A stretch of 44,792 nt of DNA from Pseudomonadales bacterium (GTDB lineage: Bacteria > Pseudomonadota > Gammaproteobacteria > Pseudomonadales > Azotimanducaceae): positions 1-44,792 of the forward strand of contig JALZVT010000100.1 of assembly GCA_023300545.1 (NCBI GenBank), written 5' to 3'. This document shows, one piece after another, positions 7,844 through 15,934 of this stretch. The position numbers were made by a program, and so were the translations under genes. Numbering within the stretch: position 1 is the first letter of the stretch; each line of letters begins with the position of its first letter. The notes beneath the pieces are model-generated. The model was given only the letters and a program-made list of their open reading frames with translations, did not search any database and was not told the DNA's origin.

Positions 7844-9037
7844 CTAGATGGGTGGTTGTATACACTTAACCTGGTGGCCCAGATACTCTTCAATATCAGG
7901 CAGGCTGAAGGCTTCTGTTTCGTCGACAAAGCTCACGGCAACACCTTCGTTACCGGCGCGGCCTGTGCGACCAATGCGGTGTACGTAATCTTCTGGATCT
8001 TCCGGCAAGTGGAAGTTGATAACGTGCGAAATGTTGTCGACGTGAATGCCGCGGCCCGCCACGTCTGTGGCAACCAACGTACTGATTTCACCGCTCTTAA
8101 AGCGGTCGAGTGTGCGAATGCGTTTAGCTTGTGGCACTTCACCAGACAGCTGCTCGCAGTTAACGCCTTTTTTGGTTAGGTAGGCGTGCAGGTCGCGGGT
8201 TTGGTCACGGCGATTCACAAACACGATGGTGCGTGTAGGTGACTGGCTTTTCATAAAGCGAGCGAGGGTTTCACGCTTTTCTTTATTGCTCACCAGCCAA
8301 AATTGCTGGTCAACGGTGTCAGAGGCAACCTGATCAGGTTCGATAACCACGTGCTCAGGGGCGAGCGTCCAGCTTGCCGCTAGTCGCATAACAGCTTCGT
8401 TGAAGGTGGCGCTGAAGAATAGGGTTTGGCGCTGCTTCTTGTGTGGGGTTTGGTAGACGATGCGGCGCACGTCGGGAATAAAGCCCATGTCGAGCATGCG
8501 GTCGGCTTCGTCGATGACCAAAATTTCACAGTCTTTCAAGTGAATGTCGCGACGCTGAACAAAGTCGAGCAGGCGGCCGGGTGTGGCAACCAGAATGTCG
8601 AGCGGCTTGGCGTGCAGCGAATCGCGCTGCTTGTTGATGTCCATTCCGCCAACCACGGTTACCACGTGGCAATCGATGTGCGATGACAGCTCGATCGCGT
8701 CTGCTTCAATTTGCAGCGCAAGCTCGCGGGTTGGCGCAAGAATCAGGGCGCGTGGTGAGCCGGGTTTCGTGCCGCCGCGACGGGGGTTTTCCCATTGCTG
8801 GGTCAAAATGGTAATCAAAAACGCGGCTGTTTTGCCGGTACCTGTTTGCGCTTGCCCGGTTATGTCGTAGTCCGACAGGCTGAATGGCAAGGAGGCATTC
8901 TGAATCGGTGTCGCGGAGGAAAACCCTATGTTGGTGAGTGCCGAAAGCAGGGGCTTTGGCAGAGCGAAGTCCTCGAATTTTGCGTCTTGTTCTTCTGTAG
9001 TCAAAGCAATAATTCCTGTGTGCCGAGCGTCCGGCAT
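7844..9037 (-). CDS. DEAD-box ATP-dependent RNA helicase
   Basis: A 397-residue RNA helicase with a short N-terminus and almost no C-terminal extension, similar in size to RhlB. Motifs in order: Q motif GFSSATPIQ (38-46), motif I AQTGTGKT (63-70), PTRELALQ, TPGRLLD, DEAD in VIDEADRML (about 172-176), SAT (about 207), the ARGxD-equivalent ATDVAGRGIHVDNI, and HRIGRTGR (about 355). It should unwind RNA in ribosome assembly or mRNA decay. The closest subfamily by length and motifs is RhlB, but that call needs alignment. It ends 10 bp before the hisC start. The start is the first ATG; a downstream TTG near residue 12 is possible. Confidence 0.9.
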   Translation of the reverse strand: MPDARHTGIIALTTEEQDAKFEDFALPKPLLSALTNIGFSSATPIQNASLPFSLSDYDITGQAQTGTGKTAAFLITILTQQWENPRRGGTKPGSPRALILAPTRELALQIEADAIELSSHIDCHVVTVVGGMDINKQRDSLHAKPLDILVATPGRLLDFVQRRDIHLKDCEILVIDEADRMLDMGFIPDVRRIVYQTPHKKQRQTLFFSATFNEAVMRLAASWTLAPEHVVIEPDQVASDTVDQQFWLVSNKEKRETLARFMKSQSPTRTIVFVNRRDQTRDLHAYLTKKGVNCEQLSGEVPQAKRIRTLDRFKSGEISTLVATDVAGRGIHVDNISHVINFHLPEDPEDYVHRIGRTGRAGNEGVAVSFVDETEAFSLPDIEEYLGHQVKCIQPPI

Positions 9038-9068
9038 AAGTCAGGTCGGGAGGTCCCGGTCCTGCTGG

Positions 9069-10385
9069 TTAGTTTTGAGATCGAGTTGGTGTCGGATCGT
9101 CTCTCCGGGCTGAATGTTCATCCAGGAGTTGTTTGTAATATCGAGCGCTGGCGAGCTGAATGGCTGCGACCAGCACGTCCATCGCGATGTCGAGTTCCTG
9201 TGGATCAGGGTAGCTCGGCGCGATGCGTATGTTTCTGTCGTCGGGATCGATGCCACCGGGCCAAGTAGCGCCAGCGGCCGTTAGTTTTACGCCGGCGTTG
9301 GCAGCCAGTGCAATGATGGATTTTGCGAGCCCGGGTAATGTGTTTAATGACACAAAGTAGCCGCCGTCAGGGGTTGTCCAGTCGGCGACGCTCAGACCCT
9401 TGAGTGCGGTACTGAGTTTGTCTTCCACCACATCAAACTTGGGTTTCAATATGGCGGCGTGTGCTGCCATGTGATCGGTCAGTCGGCCTTTAAGAAATTT
9501 AACCGTGCGCAGCTGGTTGACCTTGTCAGGACCAATGGTAGCGGCGGACAAAAAGGTTTCAAGCTCGTCGAGTGTTGTGCTGGAACCGCCAAAAAACGCA
9601 ACGCCAGACCCGGCAAAGGTGATCTTGGAGGTAGACGCAAACAAAAACAGGTTGTCCTGTGTGCCCGCCGCATTGGCTAAGTCGAGTACGTTGGCAAGTG
9701 CGGGTGCATCTGTGTGTAGAGCGTGCACAGAATAGGCGTTGTCCCAAAACACGGTGAAGTGCTTGTGGGCGGCCTTGGCCGGCAGTGCCGCCAACCGAGC
9801 AACAACCTCGTTGGAGTAAGTGGTGCCGGTCGGGTTGGAAAATCGGGGTACGCACCAGATGCCGCCCAGTGAATCATCATCTGCAACCAATTCTTCGATT
9901 TGGTCCATGTCTGGACCGTCGTCTTGCAGCGTTACTGAGCGCATAGGCAAGCCAAGCGATTCACACAGGGTGAAGTGGCGGTCGTAGCCTGGCACCGGAC
10001 AGAGCATCGTGGGCGTGGCGTTTTGCCAGCGTTGTTCGTGGGCAAAGCAGGCAGCGGCGTGCATAAGCTGCAAGCTGGAGTTGCCCGCGGCCATCACCAG
10101 GTCGGGTGTAACGCCAAGCAGTTCTGCACCGAGCTCGCGTGCCTCACGCAGGCCGCGTATGCCACCGTAGTTGCGAGTGTCGGTGCCGTCAGCGCTTTCG
10201 TAGTTGCCCTGCAAAATGCCATCAAGCGCATCACTCAGATCGAGTTGCGCGTCAGACGGCTTACCGCGAGTTAAATCGAGCGGTACATTGTTGCGCTTAA
10301 GGCGTTCGTAGCGGGTTTCCAGAGCGCTTAGTGTGTTGCTGAGTTCGTCAGCACTTTGGCGAGAGTAGGGTGTTATGCGACTCAT
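9069..10385 (-). CDS. Class Ic aspartate aminotransferase-like enzyme
   Basis: PLP-dependent aminotransferase of 438 residues. The N-terminal DLTRGKPSDAQLDLSDAL, the YGGIRGLREARELGAELLG block and the PGYDRHF segment match the class Ic aspartate aminotransferase group described in actinobacteria and some proteobacteria (MocR-like aminotransferase fold without the DNA-binding domain). The PLP lysine is in ASTSKITFAGSG (about residue 252), and the NPTGTTYS motif precedes it. The reaction is most likely aspartate plus 2-oxoglutarate to oxaloacetate plus glutamate. The start codon overlaps the argC stop by 4 bp, so it is translationally coupled to argC. A role in arginine synthesis is therefore worth considering, but only from context. 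Confidence 0.85.
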   Translation of the reverse strand: MSRITPYSRQSADELSNTLSALETRYERLKRNNVPLDLTRGKPSDAQLDLSDALDGILQGNYESADGTDTRNYGGIRGLREARELGAELLGVTPDLVMAAGNSSLQLMHAAACFAHEQRWQNATPTMLCPVPGYDRHFTLCESLGLPMRSVTLQDDGPDMDQIEELVADDDSLGGIWCVPRFSNPTGTTYSNEVVARLAALPAKAAHKHFTVFWDNAYSVHALHTDAPALANVLDLANAAGTQDNLFLFASTSKITFAGSGVAFFGGSSTTLDELETFLSAATIGPDKVNQLRTVKFLKGRLTDHMAAHAAILKPKFDVVEDKLSTALKGLSVADWTTPDGGYFVSLNTLPGLAKSIIALAANAGVKLTAAGATWPGGIDPDDRNIRIAPSYPDPQELDIAMDVLVAAIQLASARYYKQLLDEHSARRDDPTPTRSQN

Positions 10386-11365
10386 GTCGCCAGCCCTTGG
10401 GTTTCTGGAATGCCGCTCATCAGATTCAGGTTTTGTAACGCAGCGCCGCCCGCACCTTTGCCTAGATTGTCATAGCGAGCGGTGAGCATGGTTTGCTGAT
10501 CGTTGCCGGTGACAAAAAATTCGATGCGGTTACTGTTGTTGCAGGCGGTTGGATCAAGGAACCCATCGGGAGCCGCGTCGTCGATATCGCGCACACTGAT
10601 CAGTTCTTCATCAGCGTAGCGTTCGTTCAGCAAGCTGGCGACGTCGGCGGGTGTTTTGCCTCGACACAGAGTGCCAACAGGCAGTGCCGTGCTAACCAGC
10701 ATGCCCTTGTAATAGCCACCAACGCTTGGCGCAAACAGGGGCGCGTTCTCGAGGCCACTGTACAGACGCATTTCCGGCAGATGCTTGTGTTGCAGATTCA
10801 TCGCGTAAGGGCGAGCGGCCCAGCTGGGCACTTCTTCTGGAGTGAGTGCCTCAAGGCGATTGATCAGCGCGTTGCCACCGCCGGAATAGCCGGACAGGGC
10901 GTGGACCGAAATGGGCGCGTCAGAAGCCAGCCAACCACTGCTGATGAGTGGGGCCAACGCGAGAATAACGCCTTGGGGATAACAGCCTGGGTTGCTGACG
11001 TATTGCGCCTGGCCAATTTCTATTCGGGCGTTTGCTGAGCGCTCTGGCAGGCCATAGGCCCAGTTGTCAGCGACTCGGTGGGCCGTGGAGGCGTCGAGTA
11101 TGCGCGTGTTGGTGCCTTCGGCGAGTGCGACCGCTTCGCGGGCAGCGTCGTCAGGCAGGCACAAAATGGCAATGTCAGCCGCTTCAATGAACTCGCGGCG
11201 AACCTTGCTGTGTTTGCGCTCATCGGGGTCGATTTCGAGCAGCTTGTAAGCAGGCAATCCCAGCAGGCGGTCGCGCATGTCCAGCCCGGTGGTGCCGGCC
11301 TGGCCATCGATAAAGACCTTTACAGGGTTTTGGCTGCTTTTGGCTGAATTTTGGGTGCTGGTCAT
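10382..11365 (-). CDS. argC: N-acetyl-gamma-glutamyl-phosphate reductase, type 2
   Basis: NADPH-dependent reductase of arginine biosynthesis that makes N-acetylglutamate semialdehyde. At 327 residues it fits the shorter, less common ArgC type. The Rossmann-like start is KVFIDGQAGTTGLDMRDRL; ILCLPDDAAREAV follows; the catalytic cysteine is about residue 127 in NPGCYPQG; HKHLPEM supplies a conserved histidine. The first 12 or so residues are a Ser/Asn-rich extension, so a later start cannot be excluded. It is the first gene of a two-gene unit with the aspartate aminotransferase. Other arg genes are not in the window. Confidence 0.9.
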   Translation of the reverse strand: MTSTQNSAKSSQNPVKVFIDGQAGTTGLDMRDRLLGLPAYKLLEIDPDERKHSKVRREFIEAADIAILCLPDDAAREAVALAEGTNTRILDASTAHRVADNWAYGLPERSANARIEIGQAQYVSNPGCYPQGVILALAPLISSGWLASDAPISVHALSGYSGGGNALINRLEALTPEEVPSWAARPYAMNLQHKHLPEMRLYSGLENAPLFAPSVGGYYKGMLVSTALPVGTLCRGKTPADVASLLNERYADEELISVRDIDDAAPDGFLDPTACNNSNRIEFFVTGNDQQTMLTARYDNLGKGAGGAALQNLNLMSGIPETQGLAT

Positions 11366-11482
11366 GGCTATCTGTTGCTACCAGCCCCTAGGCGGGTAAT
11401 CGGTAGTAGTAAAGAGAAGCGCGAATAGTACGCAGGGAAGCCGCCAGACGCCATTTTCTTTGCGATCTCGCTATATCGGATG

Positions 11483-12370
11483 TCAGCCTCCGGCGCTCCA
11501 CCAGATACCCCAAGCGGTGCGCACGCTGGCAAAAGCGAGCCAAAAGGCGCCGATGGGCAGGGCGACGTACTGCAGCAGGAACAGCACGCTCAGACTGATG
11601 AGCTGGGACACCGCCTGTTCAGATCGTTCGACAACCTCGTCGATGCGCCCGCTGATGTCGAGCGCGTCGCGCTGTTCTGAGAAGAAATCGCCGACCCTGC
11701 CAAGGATGGAGGTGTCAGTGGGCTGCGTGTTGTCGGTGGCGACGGTGCTGATTGAGGCGATTTCCTCGCGGGTTTGGGTCAGTTCGGCCACCGCCGTGTC
11801 CTGGCGCTCGCCCAGTGTCAGATTGCCGAGCCAATTGGCGCTGAACACGACAATCACAAACACTAGCCGGGTGAACACCACCAGGCTGGTGATGCGCGCA
11901 GCCATGCGCTCAAAGCGGCGTAAACCAGGGATGAGTGCGGTAGCAAAATAGACGCCAACGCAACCGCTGAGCAGCAGGTTGACCCATGTGGTATCCAGCA
12001 GGTCCGCCAGCAGCAACTGACCTTCGAGCGAAATCGAGGCCACCAGCGCCAGCAGCGAAAAGCGTTCAACCAGATCGTTCAACGGGTCGAGCATTTCTCC
12101 GGCGGTGAGGGTGACGCCCACGCCCGCAGGCTGAAGCGCGATTTCGGTGCCTTGAGCCACCGAGATAACGCCGTTCAACGTGCGCGACAGGGCAAAGGCG
12201 ACAAGCACCCGATTACGGGCTTCTTCGGCCTCATGCTTGGCTATGGTTTCGAGTTGCCCCGACCAGCAGGCGAGCAGAACCAGCGCAAAGATAACGCCCA
12301 GCATAACGATGCGACGGCTGCCGAGTGGCGGTATGAGTGATGTGGGGGGTGGGGCAGAGCCATTTGTCAT
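11483..12370 (-). CDS. Hypothetical membrane protein
   Basis: I do not recognise a named family. The protein has 295 residues. A hydrophobic segment at about 22-38 is followed by a conserved-looking soluble stretch (LNGVISVAQGTEIAL, about 64-78), then two or three hydrophobic segments (about 103-150 and 160-182), an acidic, Thr/Ser-rich extracytoplasmic or cytoplasmic region (about 190-240) with a helical part, and a final hydrophobic segment (about 254-285). It looks like a polytopic inner-membrane protein with one sizeable soluble loop. It is 26 bp downstream of the next hypothetical gene on the same strand, so the two may be cotranscribed. Function cannot be inferred. Confidence 0.7.
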   Translation of the reverse strand: MTNGSAPPPTSLIPPLGSRRIVMLGVIFALVLLACWSGQLETIAKHEAEEARNRVLVAFALSRTLNGVISVAQGTEIALQPAGVGVTLTAGEMLDPLNDLVERFSLLALVASISLEGQLLLADLLDTTWVNLLLSGCVGVYFATALIPGLRRFERMAARITSLVVFTRLVFVIVVFSANWLGNLTLGERQDTAVAELTQTREEIASISTVATDNTQPTDTSILGRVGDFFSEQRDALDISGRIDEVVERSEQAVSQLISLSVLFLLQYVALPIGAFWLAFASVRTAWGIWWSAGG

Positions 12371-12396
12371 GACTAGCTTATACGCGATTTGGTGGC

Positions 12397-12987
12397 TTAC
12401 ACCCAGCTCTGGCGGCGTTCTGCGCTAAACAGAGCCTCCAGTTTTTCCTGGATGGTGTCGCGGATCGAATTGCGTTCGAGTTCTGAGCGATCGCTCAGAG
12501 AGTCGAGGCGAATACGATGCAAGTGCAAGACAGGCCATTCGGCTTCAAATTCTCGCAGGTCACCTTTTACCAAAATAGGTAGAAACGGATCGCTCGCCGG
12601 GCGCTTCTGCGCAATGGCTCGCACACCTTTTTCGAAGGGCACCTGACGGGCTCCCATTGAGCGGCCTTTGGAGACGTTAGCTAGTTGCAAACCCTGCCGG
12701 TCGACAAGCCCACCCGGAATAATGTAGATGCCGGTAGCCATCACTGCTTCTGGTGGAATGTGGTAGTACGTGTCGTGAAAGGCGGTGGGGTCCGGAAGGA
12801 TCACCAGCTTGCGATTGAGCTGTCGCGGAAAGTGCATGCTGTAAGTGCTGTAGATCTGTTTGACGGTACGCGAGTAGACACAAAGCGTGTGCTCGAACTG
12901 CATGACAAAGTCACGAGCCCGGTTCGCATTGTTTATTGATCCGAGGTCCCAGGAGAGATCCGGATTGTCTGGTAGCTGTTGATCCAT
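12397..12987 (-). CDS. Hypothetical soluble protein
   Basis: A 196-residue soluble protein without signal peptide or transmembrane segment, and without a motif I recognise. It begins MDQQLPDNPDLSWDLG and contains a Tyr-rich part (about 38-50), a HDTYYHIPPEAVMATG segment, and a charged C-terminal helix. The ATG at 12987 is preferred over a start six codons upstream. The composition and codon use look like its neighbours. It precedes the membrane protein gene at 11483-12370 by 26 bp. It could be a conserved lineage-specific protein. Confidence 0.65.
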   Translation of the reverse strand: MDQQLPDNPDLSWDLGSINNANRARDFVMQFEHTLCVYSRTVKQIYSTYSMHFPRQLNRKLVILPDPTAFHDTYYHIPPEAVMATGIYIIPGGLVDRQGLQLANVSKGRSMGARQVPFEKGVRAIAQKRPASDPFLPILVKGDLREFEAEWPVLHLHRIRLDSLSDRSELERNSIRDTIQEKLEALFSAERRQSWV

Positions 12988-13073
12988 GCGGCAATTATAG
13001 GCCATTTGATGTGGGTGTAGACGGACCTGCTGTGGGTTGCGTTTGCGAACTGCATCACATTTTTTTGTTTTAG

Positions 13074-14456
13074 CTAGGTCGTAAAGGAAACTCCATGTCG
13101 AGTTGTGGAGCGATTGTGCTCAAGAGTCTGATTGATTTCTGACGCGACCTGTCCTGGGTTTACTGAATGCGCAGGTAGGAGAGGCTCATCCGGATGGAAG
13201 TGGCGGGCTTCGTTAAGAAAACGAACAACTTTGAGCGCGTCAAACCATTCGTGTACGGCGCGACGTTGTGCGGCGCCGTTGGGGTGGTTAGTTTGTAGCT
13301 TTTCCAGAACCGTGGGCAACCCTAGGCGTTTCAGCAGCCACAGCAAATCGGGGTCTTGCCAAGCAGCTGGCCATAGCGGGCCGCGCACCGAGGGACGGGC
13401 ATTAACAGGCTGGCCGAGTTCACGAAAACCACGGTAGAAGCGTTTTAGCAGGGCGAAGCTTGCGGGTGCATAGGTCAGAAAGTGCGCTTGCGAATCTTGC
13501 AGCACTCTTTCTATCGCGGGGCCGGTGCCAAAGGGCACGCGTGTGCTAGCACGGGCTTGCAGCACAATCGGGTTGCCAGCCAAGTACACCACTTCTGCCA
13601 GCTTGGCAATTTTGTTCAGCAGGTAAAAGTCTTCGCCGGCGCGACGTTTTGGAAATCCACGAGATTTGGCGTACAGCATGGGGTTTATGGCGAGCACGCT
13701 GCCGAGAGCAGGGTATGCGTAAGGCGAGCCGCTTTGGGCCAGATTGATATACAGGCGGCGCAAGTAAAGCTCGTAAAGTTGCCCTGCAGCCTGCAGATCT
13801 GGCTGGTCGCTGTGGTGGCTGAACGACAGAATAAACGCACCCGGCGTTGTCTTGCGCAGGGTGGCATCAGGGCCCGTTGTGCCGGCTGCAGCAAGCTGCC
13901 GGAAATAGTCTGCGGGCAAAATCGCATCAGCATCGGTGTTGCACAACAATTGGGTTTTTATGCGGCCGTACAACATCAGGTGACAGGCGATGTCGTTGCC
14001 CAGTTTGCGTGCCAGCCCTGTTGCCTGGTCAGCAGGCAGTGGTTCGGTGGCGGCGTCGATCGTTAGCACGTCAATACTGTGACTGGTCGTATGGGAGTTG
14101 GCGTTGTTGCCCTTAAGGCGGTGCGGTTGCAGCTGCATGGGTTCGATAAGACCGTTGCTGCCTTTTTCTGGCAAGGTTGCAAGCGTGCGGGTGCGCGCGT
14201 CGGCTGAGGCATCAACGGGTGCGTTGATCACGCAGATGACCAGCAGTGCTTGCTGTTGGTTGGCAAAGCTCAGGTTTTGCAGCACCGTTTGCAGGCAGTG
14301 TGCGGCTTCGTCGAACGCAGGCACCACTAACACCCAACGATAGGAGCCCTGTATCAGTGCGGCGAGTTGCGGGTCTTGTGGGCTCGCCAGCGCTTCGCCG
14401 TAACGTTCTAGGTAGAGCGCCAGCGGGCGCCGCGGATCGTCGCGCGAGGGTAAGTC
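13074..14456 (-). CDS. Glycosyltransferase family 2-like protein
   Basis: About 460 residues with features of a GT-A fold glycosyltransferase: an early WVLVVPAFDEAAHCLQTVL block (nucleotide-sugar binding start), a LLVICVINAP strand, a DxD-like NTDADAILPADYF segment (about 175-187 from the chosen start) and a later RRAGEDFYLLNKIAK stretch resembling the ED catalytic-base motif. No transmembrane segment is evident. The start is uncertain: the frame is open to an ATG at 14603, deep inside miaE, and no ATG lies between; a TTG at 14456, just past the miaE stop, is my choice. It is coupled in position to miaE and the esterase. Acceptor and sugar are unknown. Confidence 0.7.
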   Translation of the reverse strand, partial: DLPSRDDPRRPLALYLERYGEALASPQDPQLAALIQGSYRWVLVVPAFDEAAHCLQTVLQNLSFANQQQALLVICVINAPVDASADARTRTLATLPEKGSNGLIEPMQLQPHRLKGNNANSHTTSHSIDVLTIDAATEPLPADQATGLARKLGNDIACHLMLYGRIKTQLLCNTDADAILPADYFRQLAAAGTTGPDATLRKTTPGAFILSFSHHSDQPDLQAAGQLYELYLRRLYINLAQSGSPYAYPALGSVLAINPMLYAKSRGFPKRRAGEDFYLLNKIAKLAEVVYLAGNPIVLQARASTRVPFGTGPAIERVLQDSQAHFLTYAPASFALLKRFYRGFRELGQPVNARPSVRGPLWPAAWQDPDLLWLLKRLGLPTVLEKLQTNHPNGAAQRRAVHEWFDALKVVRFLNEARHFHPDEPLLPAHSVNPGQVASEINQTLEHNRSTTRHGVSFTT

Positions 14457-14484
14457 CAAAGCTGCGCCTAGCCGTTGTTGAGCA

Positions 14485-15102
14485 TCAGTGCAGGGCGGCG
14501 CGAGCAGGCAGTTGGCGCACGATTTCGGCCTCGGCCGCGCACAGTTGCGCCAAGCGTGCTTCGACCTCCTGGGTTGGAAAGTAGTGATCAGCCAGTTCAA
14601 CAAACAACTGCCAGTGGCGATGTTCGCTGGCCGTGATCGCGCGGTAAAACTTCTGTAGAGCTGGGTCTTGCACTGCGTCTGCTACTAGGCCAAAGCGTTC
14701 GTGGCCGCGGGCTTCAACCACGGCTGCGACCAGCAGACGATCGAGCAAGTAGGCTTCGGTGCCGCTGCGAATCTGCTTTTGCAGGGCATTGACGTAAGGA
14801 TCTTTGGTGTCGGGTTGTGGTTCTGCGCCGCGTTCGATCAATAGCTTGATCACTTCTCTGAAGTGGCTCATCTCTTCGACAGCCAGATCGGCCATGGCCG
14901 CCAGCAGGCGCGGTTGGTCGGGGTAGTGCGAGGCAACGTTGACCGCCATGCCGGAAGCCTTTTTCTCGCAAGACGCGTGGTCGGCGAGAAAGGTGTCGAA
15001 GTTGTCGAGCACGCACGGCAGCCAATCGGCGCGGGTCGGCTCTAAGGGCAGCCGGTCGGGCAGTTGAATGGTGCTGGTCGCTTCGGACTCAGATGCGTTC
15101 AT
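14485..15102 (-). CDS. miaE: tRNA-(ms2io6A) hydroxylase MiaE
   Basis: Non-haem di-iron monooxygenase that hydroxylates 2-methylthio-isopentenyl-adenosine at position 37 of tRNAs reading U-starting codons. The protein has 205 residues. The ferritin-like four-helix pattern carries the iron ligands: Glu in ASCEKKASG, EEMSHFRE, EARGHERF and ASEHRHW. These fit the MiaE family closely. Its start overlaps the stop of the esterase gene by 4 bp, and the glycosyltransferase begins near its end. MiaE requires MiaA and MiaB, which would be elsewhere in the genome. The call is strong. Confidence 0.9.
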   Translation of the reverse strand: MNASESEATSTIQLPDRLPLEPTRADWLPCVLDNFDTFLADHASCEKKASGMAVNVASHYPDQPRLLAAMADLAVEEMSHFREVIKLLIERGAEPQPDTKDPYVNALQKQIRSGTEAYLLDRLLVAAVVEARGHERFGLVADAVQDPALQKFYRAITASEHRHWQLFVELADHYFPTQEVEARLAQLCAAEAEIVRQLPARAALH

Positions 15103-15773
15103 TGGCTGAAACGTTGGGTTAACCAGCTGGAGATGTCGTGTAACTCTTCAACGCACACCTGGTGACCCATCTGATATTCGTGCCATTCCACCTGATAGTT
15201 GAGACCCAAAAGCGCCTCTCGCGAGGTGATGGCGCGGGTGATAGGAATCATGGGGTCCGCAATGCCGTGGGCCATGAAAATGGGCGCGTCGAGCGAATCG
15301 AGAGTGATCTCGTCGATTAGATGTTCGGGGTCATGGACGTAGGTCGACAGCGCCATGACGCCGCCAAGCTTGCGATTGCTGCGCAAGCCGTGCTGCAGGG
15401 CAATAACCCCACCCTGAGAGAAGCCTGCAACCACAATCTGGTGTGCCTTGAGTCCGGCGTCAAGTTGGGTCTGCACCAGGCTCTCGAGGCGTTGCGCCGA
15501 TTCGCGGATGTCTTCGGTACCGGCAAGCGGCGCTGACATGTCGATGTCGTACCAGGCGCGCATTTCGGCACCCCCGTTGATCGTTACCGGCCGGACGTCA
15601 GCGTGGGGGAAAACGAAGCGGAGGCCGTCGGGGATGTTCAGTTCTTCGATAACGGGCACAAAGTCGTGCCCGTCCGCACCGAGGCCATGTAGCCAGATAA
15701 CGGCGCCAATGGGGTCAACGGTGGGTTCGGCTAAAATCTGATCGTCAGATTCGGTAATGCTGTGCTTGCTCAC
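15099..15773 (-). CDS. Carboxylesterase/phospholipase (alpha/beta hydrolase)
   Basis: Alpha/beta hydrolase of the phospholipase/carboxylesterase family (acyl-protein thioesterase type), 224 residues, the expected size. The oxyanion start is VIWLHGLGADGHDF (25-38). The nucleophile is S119 in AGFSQGG, the acid is D173 in GIADPMIP, and the base is H204 in YQMGHQV. All are in the usual order, so it should be active on short-chain esters or acyl thioesters in the cytoplasm; there is no signal peptide. It overlaps miaE by 4 bp and heads that minus-strand group. Confidence 0.9.
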   Translation of the reverse strand: MSKHSITESDDQILAEPTVDPIGAVIWLHGLGADGHDFVPVIEELNIPDGLRFVFPHADVRPVTINGGAEMRAWYDIDMSAPLAGTEDIRESAQRLESLVQTQLDAGLKAHQIVVAGFSQGGVIALQHGLRSNRKLGGVMALSTYVHDPEHLIDEITLDSLDAPIFMAHGIADPMIPITRAITSREALLGLNYQVEWHEYQMGHQVCVEELHDISSWLTQRFSQ

Positions 15774-15934
15774 GGTGACGGTTGAACTCCTGCTGCTAGA
15801 GGTGAATAGTGCCAGAATAGCGCAGAACCGGCTCGTAGCGGCCCTCGGCAGGGAGTGCTATGCAAGCAGGACAGGTGGGTTTGCGGCGAGTAGGATAGCG
15901 GCCCCTTCGCCATCACCGTCACACGTAGAGTTCG

